A stretch of DNA of 64,000 bases from Epinephelus fuscoguttatus (GCF_011397635.1 NC_064771.1:15377379-15441378); one strand, 5' to 3'. Counted from the first letter of the stretch, positions 21,132-40,470 are shown. Translations and numbers: made by a program. The notes: generated by a model from the letters alone, not told the origin.

Positions 21132-24100
21132 TCAGTTACTCTGGTTGCCGACTGGAGGGAACTCGTTCTCGTCATCCAGGCAGACAGGGCCCTCAGCGAA
21201 CTCGTGTTCTGGGATGACCTCACCCTTCTGGGCTCCACCATCCTCAGAGTAACCTGGGAAGAGAGGGAAAGAGGAGAGGATTTTGTAGCCGCTTACATGC
21301 TGACTTTTCTCTCCATATGCTTTGGAATGGATATACCATAGTGTACTGCTGTCAGAGCTGAAATGCCATCTTAGACTAGAGTTGCAAAACTCACTTTATA
21401 GGTGCTTTACAGTTTTAATAATCTTCAATTAAGTGTGAATGAAGACATTTTTTTAACATTGTCGTCAACTTCCAGCCCCTAAATCTACAATCCAACCTCA
21501 AGTGACAACTAGTTGCTATTACAAAAGCAGGTTTAAGAATTTGCCTAACAACAGTGGAAGCAGTGGTTAAAACATAACACATATAGATGATGTAGTGCAC
21601 AGTAGGGTTTAAGGAGTAATTTAAGTATCCAGTAAGACAGGCCAGTGTTGAATCTTGGAGAGGTTTTTTTAAGTGTATGTTCAGGAATACTGTACCCATG
21701 AGAGTGGTAGAGGAGGGCGGGGTTGAAGGGAGAGCCACTGTGGCAGCGTACGATTGGCTGGCTGGTTGGGGAGAAACATCCTCTTGATTCTCCTCTTCCT
21801 TTTCTTCCACCTGCTCCTCGCTGGAGTCAAACAGCCTGTGCAGACAGAGCAGACAAAGACTCAACAACATTGCAGCACCCAAATCTTTCTGATAAAACAA
21901 GCAGAAAACAAATCTGTGCGTTCCAATAACCATACTACCACACTAAGACATACACACCTGTGTTTCTGGACCAGGACACACTCGCCTCCATCCTGTGGAT
22001 CCACATTATAAATGTAGAGAAACCCGTCTGAGGACGCCACCAGCAGGCGAGGGAGCTTCTGAATCCTGACGAACAAAACACACAGGAGACATGAACAAAC
22101 CTACACATAAATACACCTCTTGTATAAAACACCCCTCTCTTATCTAGCTCTGCCTTACGTAGCCAGGGCGCAGATGTTCTTCAGGCCGAACATGTTGAGC
22201 CGAACCGTGGCGAAGGCCCTGTCCTGATGCATCATGTCGGACACTTGAGCGGGCAGGTAGGTGCTGGCTGCTGTGAACATTTTGCCCACATATGCAGACC
22301 ATGTGGGAGACTCTTCGTCTTGACTGCAAGGAAGTTAAAGTAAATAAAATAAACTAATCATTGCTGGAGACTTCTATAAAACTACATTATCTATAGTAAG
22401 CCTCTTAGTTGAATTTCACAGGCACACTCCTGGATGCTTTACATCAGAAATACAGCAGAGGGTGCTGCTCATTCCATGCACTGTCCTTTTCTGAACCATG
22501 CAAGGGTCAGGGAAGGACAATGCACTGGAAGCAGACCTCTAATACACAGAAATCACTATCACTATTGTAAAGTAATGTTCAAGAGGACAACATTTTACCA
22601 GAGTTTAAAAAAGGTCAGCAAATAACAGGGTTTATTTTGATCTGGATGAACTTAAGTATGTGTATGTTAGTGTGTGTTTACCTAGGGCTGTGCTGCTCCA
22701 GTTTAAAGATATGGACCGTCTCAGTGTTGCTGGAGGCACACAGGAACTGGGCATCTGCGCTGAAGGACAATGAACTGATGCTAACATATCTGACAGACAC
22801 GGAGGAGAGAAGAGGACAGCACTCTTATGGTTAAATGAACATGTTTATTGAAAAAATACATGCACATAATTGATATTTTTTAAATAACTAGGCCGTATGT
22901 AAGCCAAATTTAACACCACTTTTAGATTAAACCTGATCACTGAGTGTATATGCATGTGAGTGTGTATATGTGTTTGTGTGCCTCTACAGTGTGCTCAGTC
23001 TCATGTTTCCACCATTAAACTGCTCAGATTGCTGTAGTCTTAATCACTGATACTCACTCATTGACACAGTGCAACCACAACCACTTCCACTGTCTTACTC
23101 AGCTAACTGCTGAGTAACAGAAGGGTCATTTAAACTGCTGACCATCCTGTCACAAGCCTTTTGTTTAATCTCCACCATGAATCATCTCCTCCACAATTTA
23201 CTTGTTAATGCTTTTTTTTTTAAAACCACATGAAAATATAAGCGCTAACCTCTTCATCCCTCGGCGGAATTCAAACAGTCTCTGTCCTTCGGGAACACTG
23301 AAGACTCTGATGACAGTGCCCTGTAGAGGAGGAAGTGGTCACACAGAAGTTGGAGGGCAATAAAACAGAAAGAGGGGTAAAAAAAAAAAAAAAAAAGAAG
23401 GAATCCTTACCTTCTCTGAAGCGCTGGCCAGTTTGGACCCAGAGGCGTTGAAGGTGAGGGCCGCCAGGGGGCTGTCATGGGCTTGGATCAACGTCAAGGT
23501 GCTCTAAAGGGGGCAAATATATGTCTAATGACATCGGCAGCAAAACTGAGCTGCTTGCCCTCATGGGGTTTTCAAGAGATATGATAACAGCTCCATTTTT
23601 GCCCTCTGTTACCCCGCCACCACTGTCGCAAAGACAACTGGAACCGTTGTCCTTAGAGCCTAGCAGCTACCACAGTTTCCACAGTTACTTCTGTTGTTTC
23701 ACCATCTACTATCTCCACTACTGAGGATAGTAACTGTAAAGAATTTACCGTACACTAATACTCTTTGGTAACTGGGGAAAGCTATAGATAGCTACTGGGA
23801 AAAGACAAAAGCTCTTCCAGTTTTGGATGCGCGATGGTTGACGCTCTTCCCTTGTGCTGTAAATTAAGGCTGTACTTTCCCAGGAGATCCTACCCAGTGG
23901 CAGACAGAATTGCGACGTGAAAATGAGGCTTACAGGTAACCAATCAAACTGCAAATGGCCTCATACTTCTATAGCCATGACTTAGAGCAATCAACACTTA
24001 CTTCATAATAATAGTTAAAGCTGAAAACATTTGTATTTCCTCTCACCAGGTTGTTGGCATCGTAGACAGTGATCTCTCCAATGGTGGCACTGCCCGGGTA

Positions 24101-27100
24101 CGCCAGGTATGAGTTACTGTGGTTGACGGAAAGAGCGCAGAGACCTACAAGGGAGTACAGAAGATGGTTTATAGGCAGTTTCCTCTCTCTTTTTTCTTCA
24201 ACACACCTACTGGACTGATCTCCCGTTGCCTTACTGTAGAGCTACATATGCGTTGTCTGTCTGGATCTATTGTTACCCTGGAAATCCAGAGTTCTCTCTA
24301 AAGCACAATTTGAATTTGCTCAGCGAGTCACTCTGACAATCAGTAATGATGCTCATTACCCATGCCCTTGGAGCCGAGCTGCACCAATCACATCGGTGTA
24401 TCTGATATAGGCGGGCCAGAGGCGAGCTAAACAGATGACGACAGCTCTGCGATGACGAAGTCCGGAATCAGTCAGTAAACACTGCAAGATGGCTACGGAT
24501 GAACACCAGTTGTTTGAAACGGCTCTGGCTGTTACAGTGAATGAGTTAGACTTGGCTTTTTCTCTAAAAGAGAAACTGAAGACGGCGCTTGAATCTTTCC
24601 TTTGCAAGAAGGACGTTTTTGCTGTTTTACCGACCAGATACGGCAAGAGTCTAATCTACCAGTTAGCTCCGCTGGTAGCACTCTGGATACATCACCCCAT
24701 GTATTGTTCTGATTGGTCGTAGTGTTATCCAATTGCAGTGATATTTTCAAATGCATGCTTGGTGCCGCCCCTCGAGTTGGGCCATTTGCATTACTCATAG
24801 CCAGACACTAAATCTTTCTAGATTTGGGTCTGGATTTCCAGGCTAATCCATTGTAAGTATTGTATTTCATTTTGAGCATCTACTTATAATGCAAGACTAA
24901 AGTGTTTCTGTAGGGAAGTAGCTTTAAAGCAGTGCTATGTACATCCTGGAAAACAAAATAACATATTCTTCATCTTTATAATGGACACTGAGCTTATAAG
25001 CAATAAAATGCACTCTTGCTCATTTCTTTACCGACGATGGTTTGGCTTCTATAGCCTTTCTTTTTTGGGTATGACCAGTAGCTTCTGTGGGCTAATAAAG
25101 GCATCTATCTTATCATGGCTGAAGTTAGCTGACTGTTTGGCCACCTGGTTAGTTTTACAAACTTGTTCTACAACCAACATTACTGAGTCAGTTTGTTGGC
25201 TTTATGTCTCCTCTCTGGTTGTACTATGTGCGATAGCATTCAGAACTACGATGATTAGTCAATTACTCGATTAGTTGATGAACAGAAAATTAATTGGCAA
25301 CTGTTTTTATAATCGAATAACTGTTAAAGCAAATTTTTAAATAAAAAAACAAAACAAACGTTTGCATGATTGATTTTTTTAAAAGATGGCTTCTTTGCTT
25401 TTCTTAAAACATGCCATTTGAAGAAGTCGCCCTGGGCTTTGGGGCATAATGGGCAGAGAAACTGCTAATGAAAATAACCCTAACAGCTGTCATCATTGTC
25501 CTGTAAGTGTCACTTGTGGCCTCTATGTAGCAAAAGTTACACAACATGACTTTAAAGTGAAGTACTTCACAAGATTTAAGGTCTATTTCAAGATGTCTGT
25601 ACAACAGCTTGAGCGTACCTGTGGGGTTGGTGGGTGTGTTGAGCAGGGTCTTAAGTAGCTTCATGTCTTTGATATTGTGGATGTAGATCGACTCCTCCAG
25701 GCACACCACCAGCCGCTGACGTAACAGTGACACAGTGACAAAGTGACAGCCACAGTTGAAGAGAGATCGCCATAACAAAAACATCACAGCTACAGAAAGA
25801 TCTACTTCCTGTCCTTACCTGTCTGTTGAGCCTGACGGAGAGGATGTTGTTGGAGTAGCTGTAGTTACAGATCTCGGTGCCTTTCTTGAAATGGTAGACG
25901 TTCATTCGCCGTGGCATGGACAGACTGACCACCACCACCAGGCTGCTGGAGAACAGTCTCTCCACTATATATACGTCTGGACACTCTACTGGGAGAGGGG
26001 CAACAGGAAGACCTTGGATTGCAATACTTTAACTCAGAAAGCAATGTAAGCTCGTATCACTGGTGCAATAAAGGCAAATATTACATATTTTCTTGTCAAG
26101 ACCTACACAATTTACTGCACCTCACTGCGCAGAAGGAAGTGTGCATCTACTGCTAGCTCACCTAGCACCACTGAGCTAGCTAATGTTACAGCTCCACAGA
26201 CGAAGATGCCATAAATGTTTACATTTCTTGCTGTCACAAGCATGAGCCTGTCGTTCATGAGTTGATGCACGCTGTGCGGTGATACATATGATGGGTGTAC
26301 TTCGGTAGCCTAAAAATAGCTCCTACATGAAACTGCTCACGACAAGGTTTGTGGATTATCTTGAGTAATTGGGTCATGACTTCTGGAAAGAGACATTGCT
26401 GTTGAGTTTTTGAATGTATTTTTGGTGCTTGGAGCACCACAAGCAGAGTGCCACCGAGTTCCATTATATTTGAAAGAAGGCAGACGTCTCAGAACTCAGC
26501 AACTCACACCAAAACAATCTAGACTGATAAACAGAACTACAGGTTAAAGAAAAGAATAATGTATTTTTGATGTTGGTGTAAACTGTCCCTTTAAGAGAAA
26601 CTGTCAGTCCCCAGACACAGAGAGCTCAAACTTCCTCAAACCGCCTCCAAACTTTCTTTTTCGTTGTTGGTATTGAGGATTAGAAAATTGAGCGCTCCTG
26701 TGTTTACCCTCTGTGTGCAGCAGAGTAAACATGTTGTGGCCTGTCTGAGCCGTTGTACGACCAAGGTGAACCTGACCACAGCTCAAATAATACTGTGTGG
26801 ACTTCCATCACTCTGCAGTGATGTCACCACAGGGAGGAGATGCTGCTGGTTCACAGTGTACTTTCTGTACATGCATGCTGTCATGTGACATGATATACAC
26901 TTCCTGTAATTTTAACTCTTTAAGACTACTGCAAACAGTAAAGTACGGCGTCCATCTTACCTCCCTCGTGGATGCAGTCCAGTTTGTCCACAGCAGTGAC
27001 TGAGAAGAGCCGGTAGCCGGTCTTGGTGCCCACTGACAGAGAACTACAATAGGAACACAAACAGCCTTACAGCCACAGACACCATTGTTATAAGAGGAAA

Positions 27101-29104
27101 AACACCCTAGTAACACTCGTCAGCAGATTGTGAGACGATGGGCTCCTGGGCACAGACATGCAAAAAGCCTAACTATCCTACCTAATTAGGAGCAAGACAC
27201 ACAGACTTTGTGGTATTTTTCCCTTTTTTTGTTGTTGTTTTGTGTCTCTTTTTAGTCGATGTGCATTTATTAGTGGTTTTGTTTCTCTTTTTAGTCATTT
27301 TGTGTCTCTTTGCAGTTCTTTAGCATCTCTTAGTGGTTGTTTTGCATCTCTTTGCGGTCTATTTGTGTCTCTTTGTAGTCGCTGTATGTCTCTTTGAGGT
27401 CATTTTGCCTCTCTTTGTGGTTGTTTTGTGTCTCTCTGTAGTCGTTTTATGTCTCTTTAAGGTCATTTTGTGTCTCTATGCAGTTCTTTAGCATTTCTTA
27501 GTAGTTGTTTTGCATCTCTTTGTGGTCTATTTGTGTCCCTTTGTAGGCGTTTCATGTCTCTTTGAGGTCATTTTGCCTCTCTTTGTGGTTGTTTTGCATG
27601 TCTTTGTGGTTGTTAAGCATCTCTTTGTGGTTGTTTTGTGTCTCTTTGTGGTCTTTTTGTGTCTCTTTTTTGTGATTTTGAGTCTCTTCCTGGCCACTAA
27701 CTGTTAATTTTAGTGCCAATTTGCAGGTGAAGGCCAGGGGGCCCAATGATAACACATTACAGTTTTCAGTTACAATGATTAAAATAAGTGATTCGATGAG
27801 TTATATTTGCTGTCACACAAACGACACACACAATTTGTTGTCAACATTTTGATACACAAAGGCAACTACTTGCTTGCAGTAAAATAATCCCACAAAACAT
27901 TTTCTATTTGTTTGGTATTACTAGTACAGATTAGTAAATGGATTTGGTTAAAAGGAATAGCTCACTATTGAAAAGAATGAGATTATCCAAGCACACACAC
28001 GAGCAATCACTCGTATAGTTCTGCACAAAACAGGGTAAAATCTATGTGTATACCACTGTGTCTACGACTGTTAGTTTCCATCAAGGAAACAGTACAGGCT
28101 CAGTGTGATCACACGTTTTTACATCATACACTTGAATGAGCTCAGAGAACTTCTTTACAGTACTACTGATAACTGAACCATCACTGGCCACACTGTTCAG
28201 GTGGCATGAGACCAACATACAGTATGTTCATAACTGACAAGAGGCAGCCACTGGATCAGATTCAGGCGTTACCTCACCCAAGGATGGCAGCCTATATGAC
28301 ATGATGTCTTCCAGACTATCTTATCTTGTTTAGACAGCAGAGCCATAACGCAGCTGCCTTTTGAAATCTGTTAATTTCCTCTCGGGGAAGCTTGCCTTAT
28401 CTTATCATGGCTGAAGTTAGCTGGCTGTTTGGCCACCTGGTTAGTTTTACAATCAGAGCCAAAGCAGATGTTTGTGTAAGGTGACACACCTGTGTTCTGC
28501 TGGATGTGTCTGTTATAGGTAATAACCCCTGAGCATGGGACGGTGGACACTTGGAGCACAGATGTTAGAGGAAAAAAGTGGCACTGACTGTAAAGCTACT
28601 TTCAACAATACTGCTATAACCTTAGAAAAATACCACATTTGCTCTTACAGTTATTTATTAGTGTGTAATATGGTATAATAGTCCGGTTTTCAATTAATTA
28701 CGTAAAGCTGGGTCTTATTACACAACAGCGATAGGTTTGGTTAGTAAGTGTTTGGTTTAATGTGCAACAAGCCATGAAGATTAACACAGTGGCCTACTTC
28801 ACTTTCAGCTGCTGGGGACTTATCTGTAAGTTTTAATGAGGGATACAGTAGTGTCATTTTGGACGCGCGCACACACACACACGCATCTGCCTAATTGTTC
28901 GCGCTATTATTATTAAGTGGCATGAAAATAAAACATATACTACTGTAAATAATTATGCAACAGTCAGGTGCATCAAGGAGATTGAGTTCAAGCTGGGCCC
29001 AGCCCGCAGGTCGCTTACGTGGTGTCCTGGTTAAACGAGGCACAGATGAAGGCTCGGTGCACGGCGGGGCCGTCCGGCACGTCCTGGGACTCCTGGGACT
29101 CCAT
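21132..29104 (-). CDS. wipi1: WD-repeat phosphoinositide-interacting protein 1 (PROPPIN), complete, 12 coding exons
   Basis: Seven-bladed beta-propeller that binds PI3P and PI(3,5)P2 on forming autophagosomes (Atg18 family). Exons in transcript order: 29104-29019, 27043-26961, 25985-25819, 25715-25619, 24144-24047, 23503-23411, 23320-23250, 22789-22682, 22323-22159, 22065-21958, 21835-21696, 21253-21132. Phases agree throughout and give 445 aa (human WIPI1 446). The lipid-binding FRRG motif is at residues 226-229. Near-invariant family stretches include [69 protein letters not shown] and [11 protein letters not shown]. The C-terminus has GEVIPEHEF and [10 protein letters not shown] and then stops after GNQSN, shorter than the human tail. 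The start at 29104 was chosen because it gives the usual N-terminal length; the in-frame upstream extension reads through low-complexity GC-rich DNA. WIPI1 rather than WIPI2 is supported by the tail and by its place between arsg and prkar1a. Confidence 0.95.
24277..24843. mobile_element. MITE with CCTGGAAATCCAGA inverted tips, in wipi1 intron 4
   Basis: The left tip CCTGGAAATCCAGA and right tip TCTGGATTTCCAGG are exact complements about 567 bp apart. The interior contains a fragment of a RecQ-like helicase ORF on the plus strand, opposite to wipi1. Confidence 0.6.
24489..24722 (+). pseudogene. RecQ-like helicase N-terminal fragment carried by the MITE
   Basis: A 77-codon frame starting with [15 protein letters not shown] and containing [20 protein letters not shown], which fits Q-motif/Walker A sequence of RecQ/DEAH-like helicases (GKDVFVSLPTGYGKS, with the usual Gly replaced by Arg). 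The frame ends soon after, with no motif II or later motifs, so it cannot encode a working helicase. Such fragments occur in several fish DNA transposons. Confidence 0.5.
25106..25160 (+). repeat. 55-bp direct duplicate, copy 1
   Basis: Nearly identical to 28398-28452 (core GGCTGAAGTTAGCTG then CTGTTTGGCCACCTGG), with about one mismatch. Both copies are in wipi1 introns and their flanks do not match. Confidence 0.7.
26120..26590. mobile_element. TTAA-flanked foldback MITE (AGGGACAGTTCACC family), copy 3, right half
   Basis: Middle and right arm only, ending AAACTGTCCCT|TTAA (TTAA 26591-26594), in wipi1 intron 2. Its centre matches copy 1 (GCTCACCTAGCACCACTGAG), including a part missing from copy 2. 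Confidence 0.65.
27132..27748 (-). mobile_element. Minisatellite-bearing MITE, copy B (reverse orientation), in wipi1 intron 1
   Basis: Same element as 1060-1934 in reverse: the left flank reads GATGGGCTCCTGGGCACAG, the right GGTGAAGGCCAGGGGGCCCA. The centre is a tandem array of TTTGTGTCTCTTTGTGGT-type units, the longest of the three arrays (about 27240-27690). Confidence 0.7.
28398..28452 (+). repeat. 55-bp direct duplicate, copy 2
   Basis: Partner of 25106-25160, in wipi1 intron 1. Confidence 0.7.
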
Positions 29105-29600
29105 CCGAGCCGCCGAATTCCTTCTCCTCTCGCTGGCCGAGGTCGGAGGCCTTGGGCTCGGGTCGATCCCCGCCGGAACCCGCTTCCCCTCCTCTGCCCC
29201 CCGACTCCAAGCGCCACGCTCGCACTCTTCGGGGAGAGGAATATCCGGGCAGGCTGGCTCAGATGGCACACATCACACAGCGCGTGCACTGTCCCAAAAT
29301 CTGACCAGGGTCAAATAGAAACGATTTCACCTCCTTCACGAGCCGTTTCGCTTCAGTCAGTCGACAGACACTGTTGTTATTATGTTATTAACTTCCAGTA
29401 TTCACACAGCAAAACAAAAACAGCTGATGGGTGGATGCGTCATTGTGAGGTGCGTCCTGATTGGCTGGCGGCAACGTGTCAAATCCTCCTTCCTGGTGTT
29501 CTATTGGTGGAGCTGTTTAGAGCTTCTAAGTGATTTGACATAAGAGCTGTCAATCAATTAAGAACCGCCTATTTAGGTGAAATATGGTTGATTGGCCAAT
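29105..29600 (-). promoter_or_regulatory. wipi1 5' UTR and promoter region
   Basis: A GC- and CpG-rich stretch (about 29000-29260) spans the start codon and first exon. Upstream are CCAAT boxes in wipi1 orientation (ATTGG on plus at 29460-29464 and 29503-29507, and a palindromic ATTGGCCAAT at 29591-29600). There is no clear TATA box. I did not find a consensus CACGTG/CLEAR site close to the start. Confidence 0.5.
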
Positions 29601-29984
29601 TATACTTTCAGTCTTGTCACGAGGAATTGTTTTGATGATTTCATTGGATGAAAGATGTATCAAGCTTTTTGTCTGACTGTGCAGCGACACATCAACGAGC
29701 CAGGGAGAGATGTGCAGCAGCGGCATAAAGCTAACTTAGTCTTATTTGGCTTTTTAAAAAAATGTATTATAATAAAAAGTATAATTTATTTGTTTGTTTT
29801 AACTTTTATTTTTTTCATTTATTTATTGTGTTTACATAGCTTCAATGATTAAACCCAAATACAGGTGCTGAATATTGAAACATTCCCTAAAATGTAATGT
29901 ATTTATTAGGCTACACACAACAAATAGGCTTGGGACAACATATGTAGGCCCTTGTCCCTTGTGAATTACTGAACAGGCCTACCG

Positions 29985-30340
29985 GTTACTGGCTGAGGGG
30001 CCCAGAGTGTCCCCTCTGGCCTTCACCTGCAAAATGTAACTCAAATTAACACATACCAAGACTCAGAATGAACACAAAGGGACAGAAAAAGATGCTAAAG
30101 AACTGCAAAGAGACACAAAATAACCAGAAAGGACACAAAATTACCTCAAAATGACACACAACAACTACGCATAGATGCAAAAGTACCAAAAGGATACACA
30201 AAGTTACCACCAAGGAAGAAAACTACAAAAAGATGCATAATAACTACAAAGACAAATCACAAAGTCTGTCTGTTTTGCTCCTATGTATGAGAGGTGATGC
30301 AGACTTTTGCATGTCTGAGCCCTGGGGCTCACTGTCTCAT
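29985..30340 (+). mobile_element. Minisatellite-bearing MITE, copy C (short array)
   Basis: Left end TCTGGCCTTCACCTGCAAAA, right end TTTTGCATGTCTGAGCCCTG then CTCACTGTCTCAT. The internal array is short (about 30065-30255). It lies about 0.9 kb upstream of the wipi1 start, between wipi1 and prkar1a. Confidence 0.65.
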
Positions 30341-30398
30341 ATTCCATATGTGCTGGTGGAACAGTTACTGTGCTTGATTCAATTTTGTGAGGTACTTG

Positions 30399-30403
<5 letters not shown>

Positions 30404-30458
<55 letters not shown>
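30404..30458. repeat. (TA)n microsatellite
   Basis: About 27 TA units between wipi1 and prkar1a. It is self-complementary. Confidence 0.95.
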
Positions 30459-30459
<1 letters not shown>

Positions 30460-30460
<1 letters not shown>

Positions 30461-31559
30461 ACAGTTATCAATATCTACATTATCATTATTCAAAAAACAT
30501 GTTATGAAGACTCATAACACTTAACTGATTCATTTGTGATGCATCTCATCTTGTAAATACATTTTTTGTTGTTGGTAATTTCTATTACTATTATCTATTT
30601 GTATTACTGCTTTTTGTTTTTAATGTATGATTATTGTTATTTAATATGTGAAGTATCTTCATAAGCCATTCTTGGCTTCTAAACTCTGCTGGACAATGCT
30701 CAAACTTTTCAAATTCTTACTGTCTTTTCTGGGGCAATATTTCTGCTGAGGGACTGTTCATTACTTCTGAGGGATGGGTGGTGCAAAAGAGGGGATGCAT
30801 GTCAAATAATTTTTTAACACTGGGAATGGACTTGTGATTTTTATTTTTGGCTTAGGGCAGGGGCATATACATTTAAATTGTTGTATTTATTCTACCCCAG
30901 ACTTTTAAGGAAAACATGCACAGAAGGCATATTTTCTTCATAAGTTGCTAAAATTAAATCATTTATTATAGTCAGAACTTACAAAAACAGGTATCTGTGG
31001 ATTTTCAAATTTCCGACAGTCCTTGGACACATCATGTGCAATTAAGGCTTCAGTCAGGAAAAAAAAAATATGGAACCAAATCTGAGTTTAAAACGGTGAT
31101 ATTTCATCAAAATCACTTCAGTCTACACCTCATCTAAACTTTGGCCAAAAATGAATGGTTTGCACAAACTAACCAGAATGAAATGAATGAAAAACCGAGG
31201 CTTTTTAAATCAAAAATCTAATAACTAATTTATGGTTGAGGGAGGGTCAGACATTTTCATGACTCAGTCACTCAGAGAGGCTCATGTTAAAAAATATTTG
31301 TAGCTTCAGGGATGGTCAAAATTAACAAAAAAATTTAAGTCACAGTTTAGCCACCCCCCTCCTTCTGATAAGTAAAGAACAGTCTCTTGGTCTCTTGAGT
31401 ACTTTTGCTTTTGATAGTTAAATAGGCTAGCCTCATGTTTGAAACCGAAAGAAGTCCATGCATGCTGCAGTGAACCAGGAGCTCTAAACAGAGACAACAC
31501 TAAGAGATTCCTGTTATCAGTCTAATTTTTAATCGGATATCAATCGATTTTTTTCGCAT
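30460..31559. other. Gene-free spacer upstream of the prkar1a promoter
   Basis: AT-rich, with no coding signal, transposon end or RNA gene that I can support. Confidence 0.4.
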
Positions 31560-31575
31560 TTCTGAGCTATTTCCT

Positions 31576-31583
31576 TGACGTCA
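31576..31583. promoter_or_regulatory. cAMP response element, full palindrome TGACGTCA (distal)
   Basis: Exact 8-bp consensus for CREB/ATF dimers, upstream of the prkar1a first-exon candidate. A gene for the PKA regulatory subunit is a logical CREB target, giving negative feedback on PKA. Confidence 0.7.
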
Positions 31584-31650
31584 CGGTTTCCGAGCGGGCT
31601 CCTTTAAGGTTGCCAGGGGTTACGGGCTCACATGTCAGAACGAAGAGAAT

Positions 31651-31658
31651 TGACGTCA
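31651..31658. promoter_or_regulatory. cAMP response element, full palindrome TGACGTCA (proximal)
   Basis: Second exact CRE, 75 bp from the first and followed at once by another TGACG half-site (GTGACGG). Two full sites in 85 bp are unlikely by chance. Confidence 0.7.
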
Positions 31659-33469
31659 GTGACGGCTGTTGATTGGTTCTCAGCCGTATCCGGTGGGGCA
31701 GCGGTCCAGGGCTCGGGAAAAAAAATCGAAGCGAGGAGGATCTGGTAACGGTACGCTTTGAGAAATACCATCCATCCCGAGTCGCTAACGAAGGGCTCGG
31801 CAGGAATTTACAGTTTATTGTGAGTATCTGTGTTTTACAGCTCGCGGCTCTTGTGACCTCTGGATAGGTGAAATTTGTTTCCTCCGTCTCTCGTTTGTTT
31901 ATGATAGAACTCAAGATGGCGTCATTGGAGGAGAGCTTTGCCTTTGCACGGAGCTAGCGAGCTAGGCATCAAGTAGACACACTCTCTGACATTACGTAGG
32001 CCGAAGACAGTTAAGCTAACGTATAATACACATATTATTAACACATTTGGTGCTTACTGGTTGTTGTAAATGAGGGAGGTGGCTTTTTTAGCGTTAGTCC
32101 GCTTGCTGTAAGTAACTCGGCTGCAACCGTCAGCCTCCTCATGAAGCCTTGCTGACCTAGACGGTGTTACAGACAGGGCATTTGCCTCACAGTGGCTTTA
32201 AAGGCGATAACATTCACTCAACTTGTAAACCATTAGATGCGTTATCATCATCCATCCTCCTGCATACCTCGTTGTCACTTGTTCAGCAAGGTCATTTGTG
32301 CATCGCAGTGTTTTCTCTAATTTAATTGACAGCCCGCTTCTTGGTAGACAGAAGATGCGAGGCTGCAACTCAGTAACTGAATTAGAGGATTAACATGTTA
32401 ATTACACACTTTCACTACCTCACATATTTCAAATTAAATAACACTTACTAGTAATGTTAGGCAGATGAGCCCTGCTGTTGGGTTTCTAGTCTTAGCTCTT
32501 AGTTTATCCCACCTGGTCTGAAAACAGTATCATTTGTCACTTAGTTATTCCTGTGGTAGGTTTAGATTAAAGCAAGCCTGCCAAGTTTCCACCATGAGTG
32601 TAGTTAGTTGCATAAAGGCTTTGCCAGCCTCATCTTTGATAACATGGCTAGTAATCTCCCCTGGGCCTTGTCAGATTAGAAATTATCTGAATCCTGTTAC
32701 ACTGATGCACTTGCATGATACACTTGCAGGGACAGGATGGAATCGGGCTGTTTGTCATTTTTATGCATCTAAAATGCACATGTTGGTTACACGAGGCCTT
32801 CCTGTTTTAGACTACACAGCTAGATCATGCTCAGAGCTATCTGAAGAAGCTTATATCACAGTGGCCAATCACATGATCTGGGATCTGTCAGGCTATTTTG
32901 CTCAGCGGCAGCATTGTGGTCTGAAATGTTCAAACCCCGAGCAAGTGCACTCACTTTTATGGGTTTTTTTTTTTAACAGTGGATTGATTCAGTGGCCTTC
33001 ATTTCAGCATTTGTCTAAAATTAGGCCTTGTGTATGATACTGCCTCTCAGATAGAGGGCTTTTTTCAGGCTGGTGAAAAAGTTGCATTGTTTTGAGTAAA
33101 TAAACCCAGGCAGGATATACAGTGTGTCTTTCTGAGTTTGTTGTTCGTGGTCAGATATTTGTGATCACATCATATGACCAGCTCTCACTCCTGACACTGA
33201 GAAGCTCTCAGGCTCATTGGTGCCAAAACAACACCCCATCTCCCAGTGCCTTCTCACTCTGGTTCTATTTTTCTCACGTTCTCACGTTTTCTGTTTGTCT
33301 ATTTCTCATGATGACACAGAGACACCCCTACTCTGTGTTGCTCTCTGGTAATCCAGTGAGCCCACGCTGTACGAGCGGTGATCTGAAAATCGTGCCCCTG
33401 TTCCTCATTGCTGTCCATTCTCTCCAGTACAAAGGTTAGAGGTCACAGAGCAGGGTCGTGGTTGTCGTC

Positions 33470-40470
<7,001 letters not shown>

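Larger units (their letters stand above)
31560..31900 (+). promoter_or_regulatory. prkar1a promoter and non-coding first exon
   Basis: CpG-rich block 1.6-1.9 kb upstream of the prkar1a start codon. It holds two perfect CRE palindromes, an inverted CCAAT box (ATTGG near 31671), and a good splice donor (GTGAGT at 31820-31825), which most likely closes the non-coding first exon spliced to the acceptor before 33470. Transcription probably starts between about 31660 and 31750, in or near the A-rich tract at 31719-31727. Confidence 0.6.

Noticed and set aside
21415-21933. 172-aa minus-strand frame as a separate gene
   Set aside because: Only 21835-21696 of it is coding, as wipi1 exon 11; the rest is read-through of flanking introns.
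24489-24722. A stand-alone helicase gene
   Set aside because: Only the Walker A region is present, the frame ends shortly after, and the whole piece sits between inverted MITE tips.
27510-27707. Hydrophobic 65-aa frame (and its minus-strand partner)
   Set aside because: Translation of the minisatellite array; the repeating peptide comes from the 21-bp unit, not from selection.
21132-29104. WIPI2 instead of WIPI1
   Set aside because: Total length (445 aa), the tail with GEVIPEHEF and [10 protein letters not shown], and position between arsg and prkar1a all favour WIPI1.
28955-29533. 192-aa plus-strand open frame across wipi1 exon 1
   Set aside because: Antisense shadow of the GC-rich wipi1 first exon and promoter; no domain and no splice support.
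33458-33469. Upstream in-frame extension of prkar1a (four codons before the ATG)
   Set aside because: It starts from a GTG; the ATG at 33470 matches the conserved N-terminus and the usual protein length.
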